The position numbers and the translations under genes are program-made. Below the pieces are notes generated by a model, which saw nothing but the letters and a program-made list of their open reading frames with translations, was not told where the DNA came from and did not search any database. DNA of 25,305 nucleotides from CAZTLI01 sp964614375 (lineage in GTDB: Bacteria > Chloroflexota > Anaerolineae > Aggregatilineales > Phototrophicaceae). Shown here in pieces: positions 1-7,369 of the stretch. The stretch is from the NCBI GenBank assembly GCA_964614375.1, contig CAZTLI010000019.1:1-25305 (forward strand). The letters are read 5' to 3'. Every line of letters begins with the position of its first letter. The stretch's first letter is position 1.

Positions 1-81
1 TAAATTGTTAACCTGCATAAACCCCTTGCCTGATAGCTCAACTGCGTAAGTCATGACAGAAATTGGACACATCTTGCCGCG

Positions 82-486
82 CTATAGCAATTTCAGCGGA
101 ACCGTGTCGTCCGGGTCATACAGATGATCGGCGTACATGATGAAGATGAGCGTTGTGTCGCTGTCATCTGGATTTTTGATGGCATGACCGACGCCCGCTG
201 GCATATAGACTGTCACCGGCTCATCGGCGCTGATGTAATGGGTTTGCCGCTGTTCGCCAGTAGAATCGCTCAACACCAGTTCAGCAGCGCCCTGTATCAC
301 CGTGAACCATTCGGCAGTCTGCACATGATAATGGTTACCCCGCACGGCCCCCGGTTGTGTCGTCGTCACATAAATCTCGCCCGTGCGTTCGGGCAAATGA
401 TTCTCTGACCCATTAATCACCTTCAAAAACCAGCCGCGTGTATCGTCCAGACGTGTGCGGCGAATGAACTGCACCTGCTCTAACAT
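82..486 (-). CDS. Cupin-domain protein, sugar epimerase/isomerase-like
   Basis: A 134-residue single-domain cupin. Cupin motif 1 is visible at residues 50-66, with the metal-type residues His52, His54 and Glu59. Motif 2 is at about 96-104 (Pro96, Gly100, His101). The RGNHYH stretch resembles the C-terminal cupin of capsule enzymes such as CapF and the WxcM/FdtA group that act on nucleotide sugars, so a role in surface polysaccharide or deoxysugar metabolism is plausible. No glycosyltransferase or sugar-nucleotide gene is adjacent, so this is family inference only. It starts at ATG 486 with AGAGG six bases upstream. A TATAAT-like -10 lies 41 bases upstream of the start. It is transcribed divergently from the lipoprotein at 623. 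The cupin fold is well supported; the substrate is unknown. Confidence 0.82.
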   Translation of the reverse strand: MLEQVQFIRRTRLDDTRGWFLKVINGSENHLPERTGEIYVTTTQPGAVRGNHYHVQTAEWFTVIQGAAELVLSDSTGEQRQTHYISADEPVTVYMPAGVGHAIKNPDDSDTTLIFIMYADHLYDPDDTVPLKLL

Positions 487-526
487 CTGCTGCCTCTATC
501 GGGTGTGCCTGGATTGTCGGGTGGTG

Positions 527-532
527 ATTATA
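527..532 (-). promoter_or_regulatory. -10 element (TATAAT) for the cupin gene
   Basis: A perfect TATAAT on the minus strand predicts a leader of about 35 bases before the cupin start at 486. No good -35 is seen. An inverted repeat, CGTTT-CC-AAACG, lies immediately upstream (534-545), where an operator could sit. It is the only symmetric element in this divergent promoter region. Confidence 0.5.
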
Positions 533-549
533 GCGTTTCCAAACGAGAC

Positions 550-577
550 TTGCCCCATCGTACCAGTGTATTAGAAT
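550..577 (+). promoter_or_regulatory. Sigma70-type promoter for the 623 lipoprotein
   Basis: TTGCCC (550-555) and TAGAAT (572-577) are separated by 16 bases, giving a predicted start near 584 and a leader of about 39 bases with GAGGAG before the GTG at 623. This is a reasonable but not consensus promoter. Confidence 0.45.
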
Positions 578-622
578 CAAGAGGCATAGCACACTGGATG
601 ATAATCGTGAGGAGCATCTCGC

Positions 623-1435
623 GTGAAACGATTTTTAGGGTTGATGTGCCTAATTTTACTGGTGGGATGTCAGGCGCGGCTAGACATTGACGACCTGCCC
701 ACACCATTTAACCCGGACGCCGCCGCCACGGCCCAATATCTAACCGAAAATGCACCGCCGCCGGGATATCGCAGCCCGGTTGATCTGACAGACATCACCC
801 TGGGCACGCGCTTGCTCTCTGGTTGGCGCTACAGCATGTATATCGGCTTTGAAGGGCTGTTCACCGGCACACCCCGCACAACCACCGCCAGAGTCAGCGC
901 CACGGTCTGGTTCAATCAGTTGGCGACCTCCCGGCGCGTCCTGCTCGAAACACAGGGCGACCTCCTCGAACACATCGAACCCATCAATTATGAAGGGGTA
1001 CGGATAGGCCGCGATGCCTTCCTTGTGCGCGATGAGACCTGCCAGACGAATGCGACTGGCGCAGCCGAGACGATTGCCGATTTCACCGCCTCATCCCTCA
1101 TTGGCGGTGTGCGTCAGGCCATACCTCAATCCCAGCCCGCGACCATCAACGGGCAGCGTGTGTGGCGTTATGAATTTGCGCCCGAATCAGTGGTCGTCCC
1201 CAGCATTCAACTTGCCGAAGGGGGACGAGTGACCCTCAGCAGCGGCGAATTGTGGTTCGCGCCCGAACATGATGTCGTCATCCGCTATTATGTCAATCTG
1301 GATGTCGAAAATGTCATCGTATTCGGTTCAGTCGAAAACGAAAATCGCCTGCCTGTCAGCGGGCGTGTCGTCATCCAGTATGACCTGTTCGACATTGGCG
1401 AAGTACCCAATATCAGCATTCCGTTTGGCTGTTAG
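623..1435 (+). CDS. Predicted lipoprotein of unknown function
   Basis: 270 residues with a signal peptide ending in a lipobox (LVGC, Cys16), so probably exported and lipid-anchored on the outer face of the membrane. The start is a GTG at 623 chosen because GAGGAG (609-614) precedes it by eight bases and because it places the basic and hydrophobic signal segment at the very N-terminus. The mature part is rich in beta-strand-forming segments and has two more cysteines, one near the middle (DETCQT) and one as the last residue, a possible disulfide. The sequence suggests an LppX/LolA-like or other beta-rich exported fold, but I recognise no domain. It stands alone between the cupin and the terminator of the ABC operon. 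Confidence 0.8.
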   Translation: MKRFLGLMCLILLVGCQARLDIDDLPTPFNPDAAATAQYLTENAPPPGYRSPVDLTDITLGTRLLSGWRYSMYIGFEGLFTGTPRTTTARVSATVWFNQLATSRRVLLETQGDLLEHIEPINYEGVRIGRDAFLVRDETCQTNATGAAETIADFTASSLIGGVRQAIPQSQPATINGQRVWRYEFAPESVVVPSIQLAEGGRVTLSSGELWFAPEHDVVIRYYVNLDVENVIVFGSVENENRLPVSGRVVIQYDLFDIGEVPNISIPFGC

Positions 1436-1645
1436 ACAGCATGGCTGCTGGCTAAAATTGAAGCGCAAAGGCCGCAGAGAACGCCAGGTTGCAACGACCA
1501 AAAGCTAAACCACTGAAGTCACAGAGGGTTGATAAGCGTGCGGCACACTACCTGTCCTCATTACTGCCCTTATCTGGAACCTGCTTTTCGGGCACTCCCA
1601 TCATCATCTCAGGACAATCCGATGTGATCACCTGAGATGGTATAT

Positions 1646-1677
1646 AAAAACGGGTAAGGACACGCTGCCCTTACCCG
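1646..1677 (-). terminator. Rho-independent terminator of the ABC-transporter operon
   Basis: A perfect 9-bp stem (CGGGTAAGG at 1651-1659 pairing with CCTTACCCG at 1669-1677, 9-base loop) is followed on the minus strand by a run of five T. It lies 29 bases beyond the stop codon of the substrate-binding protein, the expected position for the end of the operon. Confidence 0.85.
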
Positions 1678-1705
1678 CCTATGCAGGATAGGAGGTGGTT
1701 ACTAA

Positions 1706-2845
1706 TTATTCGTCTGAAGCCGAGTCCAGCATCTCTTGCTGTTCCTGAATGTCTTCGTCCGTGCAGACCAGACCGCCCACCCATTCGCTGTCCGCCGCCA
1801 TCATGTCGTCCATGCTCATTTCAGGCAGGCTGGGTTCGCCTTCGGAGCTTTCGCCATTTTCAATCACGAAATCGGCACGATCCAGGAAGTCCTGTGGGAT
1901 TTCGACACCTGCCGCATTAGCCGTATCCAGATTGACCGCGAGAATGAAGCCCGTTTGCCGCGAAATGCGCGTAGTGGCGATGTCTACTTCGCCATTCAGG
2001 TAAGCAACCAGCATACGCCCGGTATCCACACCTTCTTGATAGTAGCTGACACCCGCGCCAATGGTCGTCCCTTCATAAACCTGCCCACTATCGCCAAAGA
2101 AGACGGGGATGCCCACTTCTTCAGCAACTTGCAGAATCGCCGCCAGACCCGCGCCGACGGTGCTGTCTGTGGGGATGAGGAAGGCCTGTGCGCCGCCACT
2201 CACGGCTGCTTCCGCCGCGATGCCGACCTCAGAGGTATCGGTAATGGTCTGGACAACCAGTTCGATACCCAGCTCTTCTGCCAGTGGGACAATAATGGCC
2301 GTGCTCGCCACCCCATTCGGTTCGGCGGGTGTATAGATGTAACCCACTGTTTCTAAGTCGGGAATGACCTCAAACATCAACGGCATGATAGAGGCATAAT
2401 CGGGCAGCGCCTGTGAACCCCACACATGCGGCGGATGGATGCACGACGATTGGGCAATCCCCGCTGCATAGGGTTCGGTAACGGTGTTGAACATGATAAT
2501 CGGCGGGTCTTCCATATCCTGTGTGGCATTGATGGCCGCCAAGGTGACCGGCGTCGTAATCGTCACAATGACATCCGCGCCTTCATCAATCGCATCTTCA
2601 ACCAGTGCGCTGGCGGTGGGGAAGTCAAATGTGGCATCGCCGAAGATGAGGTTGATGTTCTCCCCATCGACATAACCATACGCCTCCAGCACATCCAGTG
2701 TGCCCTGTTGAGACCGTTCAAACGGCGTAAGCTGACCAAAGCGGATGATGGCAACAGTCGGGATGTCATCATCCTGCGCTGCCACAGGCGTCAGCGAGAC
2801 GGTGACAAGGAGAATCACCATAAGCAAAAACAATTTACGAGACAT
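1706..2845 (-). CDS. ABC transporter substrate-binding protein, TrpX-like
   Basis: 379 residues from ATG 2845, which is preceded by GGAGGA at 2851-2856. An upstream in-frame extension to 2950 lacks both a ribosome site and a signal peptide. Residues 1-23 form a Sec signal peptide ending VAA; there is no lipobox cysteine. The body is a two-lobed periplasmic-binding fold of the ABC_sub_bind family (PF04392; TrpX and relatives): a first lobe opening with PTVAIIRFGQLTPFE, then 'TITTP' and 'PPIIMFNTV' strands, and a hinge near 'GDSGQVYEGTTIGAG'. Family members studied elsewhere import aromatic amino acids, but specificity here is unknown. Unusual points are Cys135 and Cys361 and an acidic tail after residue 330 that continues beyond the normal domain end. 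Last gene of the operon. Confidence 0.9.
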   Translation of the reverse strand: MSRKLFLLMVILLVTVSLTPVAAQDDDIPTVAIIRFGQLTPFERSQQGTLDVLEAYGYVDGENINLIFGDATFDFPTASALVEDAIDEGADVIVTITTPVTLAAINATQDMEDPPIIMFNTVTEPYAAGIAQSSCIHPPHVWGSQALPDYASIMPLMFEVIPDLETVGYIYTPAEPNGVASTAIIVPLAEELGIELVVQTITDTSEVGIAAEAAVSGGAQAFLIPTDSTVGAGLAAILQVAEEVGIPVFFGDSGQVYEGTTIGAGVSYYQEGVDTGRMLVAYLNGEVDIATTRISRQTGFILAVNLDTANAAGVEIPQDFLDRADFVIENGESSEGEPSLPEMSMDDMMAADSEWVGGLVCTDEDIQEQQEMLDSASDE

Positions 2846-2884
2846 TTTTATCCTCCAATATAACGATCTATTGAACACTATTTT

Positions 2885-2903
2885 GGCTTCCGCAATAGAA
2901 GCC
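2885..2903 (-). repeat. Intercistronic hairpin ahead of the binding-protein gene
   Basis: GGCTTC and GAAGCC form a perfect 6-bp stem with a 7-base loop, inside the 117-base gap between the ATPase stop and the binding-protein start. No T-run follows, so it is not a typical terminator. In ABC operons such hairpins often stabilise the mRNA of the binding protein so that it is made in excess; that role is inference. Confidence 0.45.
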
Positions 2904-2962
2904 CGTGCGACTGAAACTCGTGGTGAACCCGATACTTCATCAACACACAATTTCCAGCAGAC

Positions 2963-3757
2963 CTAACTGAGGACAGCGCGGTCAGTCAGTTCTGCATCGG
3001 TGTGCAGATTACGAAAACGTTCGATTAAATCATGATATTGCAGCGTTTCGCGCTCTTCGCCCGAAATATCAAACAGCACCTTGCCGCGATTCATCATCAC
3101 CACCCGATTACCGACCGACACCGCCTGCTGCATACTGTGTGTGATCATGATGACGGTCAGCTCATATTCCTGCGCCAGTTCGACTGTCAGACCGAGCACC
3201 TGCACGGCGGCGTTCGGGTCAAGCGCGGCGGTGTGTTCGTCCAATAGCAAAATTTGCGGGCGCATCATCGTCGCCATAATGAGCGTAATGGCCTGCCGCT
3301 GCCCACCGCTCAGCAACCCCACGTCGGTATCCAAACGAGTCTCCAAACCCAGATTGACCCGTTCGACCAGATTATAAAACCACTGATGATTGCCGCGTTT
3401 CACGCCAGAAGACAAGCCGGGTTGTTTCGCGCGCAAAGCCGCCAGCGATAAATTCTCGCGGATCGTCAAACCATTGCATGTGCCTATCGCCGGATTTTGG
3501 AACACACGCCCAATATTACGGGAACGTTTAAATTCTGGCATATCCGTGACATCGACACCATGCAGATAGACCTTGCCTGAATCGACGCCCGTCGTGCCCG
3601 CGACAACATTAAAGAGGGTGCTTTTGCCCGCGCCATTCGCGCCAATCACCGTGACGAATTCGCCCGACGCCACGTTCAGTGAAAAATCGTCCAGCGCCGT
3701 CACTTCATTGGCTGTATTAGGATTAAATGTGACCGTAACCCGGTCTAATTCCAACAT
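2963..3757 (-). CDS. ABC transporter ATPase, TrpZ-like
   Basis: 264 residues, the normal length for a stand-alone nucleotide-binding subunit. Walker A is at 39-47 (GANGAGKST), the Q-loop Gln at 87, the signature at 148-154 (LLSGGQR), Walker B at 169-174 (ILLLDE) and the switch His at 207, so it should be catalytically complete. The helical insert between 105 and 125 is longer than in simple amino-acid importers, as in the LivG/LivF and COG1101 group. The ATG at 3757 shares one base with the permease stop (TGATG), with AAGGAG upstream, so the two are translationally coupled. It energises uptake through the permease encoded upstream. Confidence 0.94.
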   Translation of the reverse strand: MLELDRVTVTFNPNTANEVTALDDFSLNVASGEFVTVIGANGAGKSTLFNVVAGTTGVDSGKVYLHGVDVTDMPEFKRSRNIGRVFQNPAIGTCNGLTIRENLSLAALRAKQPGLSSGVKRGNHQWFYNLVERVNLGLETRLDTDVGLLSGGQRQAITLIMATMMRPQILLLDEHTAALDPNAAVQVLGLTVELAQEYELTVIMITHSMQQAVSVGNRVVMMNRGKVLFDISGEERETLQYHDLIERFRNLHTDAELTDRAVLS

Positions 3758-4833
3758 CAGTGGCGCTCCTTCGCTTCGCTATTCCGCCGACGTTTACTGC
3801 GCCATTCATCCCAACGATCCGAGATATTGGGCGCGGCGAGGGCGCTCAACACCACCAGCGCGCTCACCAGACGAATGTCGGACGTGGGTAACCGGAGCGC
3901 GGCGAACACCCACGCGCGGGAAATATCGAACACAATCATGCCCACAGCCGCCGCCAGCATCGCCTGCCCGACAGATCTGGGACGCAGCAGCACCTCGCCA
4001 ATCATCACCGCCGCCAATCCACGAATAATCACGCCAATACCCAGCGACACATCCGCAAAGCCCAACTGCTGCACCGCCAGCGCCCCGGCTAATCCAGCCA
4101 GTCCGTTCGCCAGCATCAGCGCCAGCATCAGCATGATATTGTGATTGATGCCAATCGCCCGCACCATCTGGCTGTTGCGGCCCGCCGCGCGGATGGTCAG
4201 ACCAAGCTCGGTGTGCATGAACCAGTTCAACACCAGTAATACGAGGATGACCAGCACGGCAAAGACGGCAATTTCCACCAGATTATTGGACTGCCGCCGC
4301 ATATCTGGCCCAAACATCTCAACCACGAAGTTACGGACAGGCTCCTGATAGGGCGTGAGGATGGTGCGCTCGCCGATGAGGGGTAAATTACTACGATCTT
4401 GCATCACCCGCAGGACGACGGTATACGTACCCGTAATCACGATAATGCTGGCGAGCAAACCCTCGACCCGGAACAATATGGTGATGAGCGCGGTGACCAG
4501 TCCTGTAATCGCCCCCGCCAGAAATGCGACTGCTAATGTCACTTCTGCGGCGGTGCCATTGATAATCAACATCGCACAGACCGCGCCGCCAATCGGGAAT
4601 GCGCCATCGACGGTTAAATCGGGAAATTCGAGGATACGAAAGGTGATAAAGACCGACACGCCAATCAACGCATAGGCCAACCCAAGCCCAATCGCGCCGA
4701 TGTTGACATTAAAGGCCGACATCATCGCCCCCGCGATCACCGCAACGAGGAACAGGCGCATGACAAAAAAATTGCCCCGTCGCTGTGTTTGCACAGGCGG
4801 AATTACAGCAGAAACTTTTCTTTTTGCAACCAT
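3757..4833 (-). CDS. ABC transporter permease, TrpY-like (BPD_transp_2)
   Basis: 358 residues with about eight to nine hydrophobic segments. The motif around residues 51-78 (LGLAYALIGVSVFITFRILE followed by FPDLTVDGAFPIGG) is diagnostic of the uncharacterised permease family COG4120 that pairs with TrpX-type binding proteins; a coupling-type segment, HTELGLTIRAAGRN, lies near the middle. It is slightly long because of a basic N-terminal tail of about 20 residues and a basic C-terminal tail (RSKRRRNSEAKERH). The start at 4833 has only a weak ribosome site (AGGG about ten bases upstream). Its gene is 93 bases after tetR on the same strand and overlaps the ATPase by one base. Confidence 0.92.
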   Translation of the reverse strand: MVAKRKVSAVIPPVQTQRRGNFFVMRLFLVAVIAGAMMSAFNVNIGAIGLGLAYALIGVSVFITFRILEFPDLTVDGAFPIGGAVCAMLIINGTAAEVTLAVAFLAGAITGLVTALITILFRVEGLLASIIVITGTYTVVLRVMQDRSNLPLIGERTILTPYQEPVRNFVVEMFGPDMRRQSNNLVEIAVFAVLVILVLLVLNWFMHTELGLTIRAAGRNSQMVRAIGINHNIMLMLALMLANGLAGLAGALAVQQLGFADVSLGIGVIIRGLAAVMIGEVLLRPRSVGQAMLAAAVGMIVFDISRAWVFAALRLPTSDIRLVSALVVLSALAAPNISDRWDEWRSKRRRNSEAKERH

Positions 4834-4882
4834 CTAAGAATAGCCCTGAAAATTAATCTCATTAGTATTGGCTGCCGATTGT

Positions 4883-4903
4883 ACTCCACTATGACAGTGA
4901 AGT
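4883..4903 (-). repeat. Hairpin between tetR and the permease gene
   Basis: As minus-strand RNA, ACTTCACT and AGTGGAGT pair over eight positions with one G-U, around a GTCAT loop. It lies between the tetR stop and the permease start. It could be an attenuator, a processing site or chance; there is no T-run. Confidence 0.3.
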
Positions 4904-4926
4904 GCCACCAGCGCCGATTGCTACGC

Positions 4927-5526
4927 CTATTTAACGGGTTCATGCACAGCCACACCATCAAAAAAAAGACCAGCCAGAAAATCCGCCATCGAGTCGGTTT
5001 TGCCGAGCACATGCCGACTATATGGGTGCATCGCGACCTCCACCAGCGCCACCAGTTCCCGCGCCAGCAGCCGGGTGTCGATAGGTTTAATTTCGCCACT
5101 GGCAATACCATCGTGCAAAATCGCCGCGACTTGATCGGGTACAGCCTGTTGGTAGGCGCGGATCAAGTCGTGCCGCACCGGGTCCATAAAGATATTGATG
5201 TCACGTCGTACCAGGCGCAAGATACCCTGCAAGTCTTCAGAAATGTCTAAAAATGACCGGATCGATTCGCGTATTCTCTCGCGGCATGAGCCGACGCTGT
5301 GTTCAGTCGTCGCCTGTGTAATCGTCTGAATTTGCTCTAAAAAGTGGTGCATCATCTTGATGTACAGGTCTTCTTTGCTGGAAAAGTGATGATACATCGC
5401 GCCTTTAGATACCTCGGCCCGCGTCACAATATCGGTGATGGTAACGTCGGCATAATTGCGTTCGACAAACAGCGTGCGGGCTGCTTCGAGTATATTGTTG
5501 ATGGTGATGTGCGATTTCGAGTACAT
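4927..5526 (-). CDS. TetR/AcrR-family transcriptional regulator
   Basis: 199 residues from ATG 5526. The TetR DNA-binding domain is at about 8-55: helix 1 'NNILEAARTLF', then the helix-turn-helix with 'TITDIVTRAEVSKGAMYHHFSSKEDLY'. The rest is an all-helical ligand domain of normal length. The N-terminus is uncertain: no good ribosome site precedes 5526, and the reading frame stays open to 5670, but upstream residues are unlike the family and overlap the divergent promoter. A palindrome at 5582-5595, 56 bases upstream of its start and on top of the promoter of the divergent hydrolase gene, is the likely operator. The regulator probably represses itself, the ABC operon behind it and the hydrolase-ligase operon, responding to a compound handled by these genes. 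Confidence 0.93.
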   Translation of the reverse strand: MYSKSHITINNILEAARTLFVERNYADVTITDIVTRAEVSKGAMYHHFSSKEDLYIKMMHHFLEQIQTITQATTEHSVGSCRERIRESIRSFLDISEDLQGILRLVRRDINIFMDPVRHDLIRAYQQAVPDQVAAILHDGIASGEIKPIDTRLLARELVALVEVAMHPYSRHVLGKTDSMADFLAGLFFDGVAVHEPVK

Positions 5527-5549
5527 ACGGTCTTTTTGCACAAAATTTG

Positions 5550-5577
5550 TTGAAAATAAGCAAGCGTTGGGTATAAT
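5550..5577 (+). promoter_or_regulatory. Strong sigma70-type promoter for the hydrolase-ligase operon
   Basis: TTGAAA (5550-5555) and a perfect TATAAT (5572-5577) with a 16-base spacer. The predicted start lies near 5584, inside the TetR-type palindrome, which is the classical arrangement for repression. The leader to the ATG at 5722 would be about 137 bases. Confidence 0.65.
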
Positions 5578-5581
5578 AAAA

Positions 5582-5595
5582 ACCGAACGCTCGGT
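5582..5595. promoter_or_regulatory. Probable TetR operator
   Basis: ACCGAACGCTCGGT is a 14-base imperfect palindrome (six of seven pairs). Operators of the ACCGAnCGnTCGGT shape are common for TetR-family repressors. It begins five bases after the -10 of the plus-strand promoter and lies upstream of tetR on the other strand, so a single site could control both directions. Confidence 0.65.
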
Positions 5596-5721
5596 ATGTT
5601 TTGTCGAATAGTAACATTGGCGCTGGTGGATGTCAAGCAGTTCGCAATCAGGTGCAGATGTGAAAAACAATGGGTTAAAATAGCGGACACGCTGAACTGC
5701 TAAAAATATGGAGTCCCTGTT

Positions 5722-7359
5722 ATGACACTCGTGAGTCGTTTATTTGGAAAATTGTTTAAACTCCCGCCCGCCGAAACTTACAACGTTGGCCTGGACAAAG
5801 ACCTCGCCGTCCCGCTGCCCGATGGCGTCACGCTGCTGGCGGATCATTATTATCCGCGCGGTGTCGGTGAACGTCCGACTGTGCTGGTGCGTTCGCCCTA
5901 TGGTCGTGCGGGGTTCTTCGGCCTGTTGATGGGACGGCTGATTGCCGAACGGGGTTTTCATGTGCTGGTGCAAAGCTGCCGGGGGACATTTGGCTCTGGC
6001 GGGGCGCTCGACCCCTTTCGCCATGAACGCGCTGACGGGCTGGCGACAGTCGCATGGCTGAAGCAGCAAACGTGGTTCAATGGCGACCTGGCGACGGCTG
6101 GCCCCAGCTATCTGGGTTATGTCCAGTGGGCGATTGCCAGCGAAGTCGGCGATGACCTCAAAGCGATGGTGACATGGATTACAGGTTCGGAATTTCGCAG
6201 CCTGACCTATCCCGGTGATGCGCTCTATCTTGAATCGGCATTGGGCTGGACAGATCAAGTCTTCCATCAGGAAAAAGGGCGCTTCGGCCTCTTAAGTTTG
6301 ATGATGCGCTCCGGCAAAAAGCTGAACCAGGCCTATCACCACCTGCCGCTGAATACCGCCGATACCGTTGCGACGGGCACGACGATCTCGCACTGGCAGG
6401 ATTGGCTGGCGCACGACCAACCGGGCGATGAATGGTGGGCGGATATGGATTTCACGGCGGATGTGGCGCATGTCACCGCGCCCGACCACATGGGCAGCGG
6501 CTGGTACGACATTTTGCTGCCGCATACCCTCCGCGATTATCAAACGCTCAAGGCGGCTGGACGCAATCCCTACCTGACGCTCGGTCCCTGGGCCCATACC
6601 GATATGAGCGGGTTAGGCGCGATGGTGACGGAGACGGTCAAGTGGTTTCGGGCGCAGTTGCTGGATGAACGGGAACACCTGCGCGAACAACCCGTCCGCA
6701 TCTATGTCATGGGCGCGGACGAATGGCGCGACCTCCCGGCATGGCCTCCTGATAGTATCTCGCAGCGCTGGCATTTGCAGCCCGATGGCATATTGGCGAC
6801 GGATTCGCCCCCACAGTCCGAACCCGATCACTATCGTTATGACCCGGCAGACCCCACGCCTAATATCGGCGGCGCGGGCATGGGTAAAGTGACGGGGCCA
6901 AAAGACAATCGCGAATTGGAAGCGCGTTCGGACGTGCTGACCTATACCAGCGCGATATTGACTCACGCTGTTGAGGCGATTGGTTCCGTAACAGCGGAAC
7001 TCTACGTCAAATCGAGCCGCGAACACACCGACTTTTTCGCCCGTGTCTGCGACGTAGACCCGTCTGGCAAATCGACCAATATTTGCGACGGTCTCGTCCG
7101 TCTCTATCCGCAAAAAGTGGCAGCAGAGGCCGATGGCGGTCTGCGCCTACAGATAGCATTGTGGCCTACCGCCTATCGCTTCAAAGCAGGGCATCGCATC
7201 CGACTCCAAGTGTCGAGTGGGGCTTTTCCGCGCTGGGCACGCAACCCGGGCAGCGGCGAACCCTTAGCCACCGCCACCACGCTCGTCGCCGCCGACCAGA
7301 CCCTTTATCACGACCCCGATCATCCGTCGGCATTAATTTTGCCCATTGTCAATCCATAG
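5722..7359 (+). CDS. CocE/NonD-family alpha/beta hydrolase (peptidase S15 type)
   Basis: 545 residues with the two-domain layout of the X-Pro dipeptidyl-peptidase/cocaine esterase family (PF02129 plus the PF08530 jelly-roll). The nucleophile is Ser129 in GPSYLGY, the acid Asp263 in GWYDILL and the base His292 in GPWAHTD. The C-terminal beta-sandwich from about residue 390 contains 'YTSAIL', 'TAELYVKSSREHTDF' and 'HRIRLQVSSGAFPRW'. Family members cleave esters or amides of small molecules (cocaine, beta-lactam side chains, amino-acid esters) or proline peptides. No signal peptide is seen, so it is probably cytoplasmic. The start at 5722 has GGAG eight bases upstream. The acyl-CoA ligase begins ten bases after its stop, suggesting that the acid released here is then activated. 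Confidence 0.93.
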   Translation: MTLVSRLFGKLFKLPPAETYNVGLDKDLAVPLPDGVTLLADHYYPRGVGERPTVLVRSPYGRAGFFGLLMGRLIAERGFHVLVQSCRGTFGSGGALDPFRHERADGLATVAWLKQQTWFNGDLATAGPSYLGYVQWAIASEVGDDLKAMVTWITGSEFRSLTYPGDALYLESALGWTDQVFHQEKGRFGLLSLMMRSGKKLNQAYHHLPLNTADTVATGTTISHWQDWLAHDQPGDEWWADMDFTADVAHVTAPDHMGSGWYDILLPHTLRDYQTLKAAGRNPYLTLGPWAHTDMSGLGAMVTETVKWFRAQLLDEREHLREQPVRIYVMGADEWRDLPAWPPDSISQRWHLQPDGILATDSPPQSEPDHYRYDPADPTPNIGGAGMGKVTGPKDNRELEARSDVLTYTSAILTHAVEAIGSVTAELYVKSSREHTDFFARVCDVDPSGKSTNICDGLVRLYPQKVAAEADGGLRLQIALWPTAYRFKAGHRIRLQVSSGAFPRWARNPGSGEPLATATTLVAADQTLYHDPDHPSALILPIVNP

Positions 7360-7369
7360 AGGTGCTTCG

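Noticed and set aside
2846..2950. Longer N-terminus of the TrpX-like binding protein
   Set aside because: It has no ribosome site, would bury the signal peptide, and the ATG at 2845 has a perfect GGAGGA.
4834..4926. T-box or tryptophan attenuator before the TrpY-like permease
   Set aside because: No T-box sequence, leader peptide with Trp codons or terminator/antiterminator pair was visible; only a small hairpin is present.
5527..5670. Longer N-terminus of the TetR regulator
   Set aside because: The extra 48 residues are unlike TetR proteins and run through the divergent promoter and operator.
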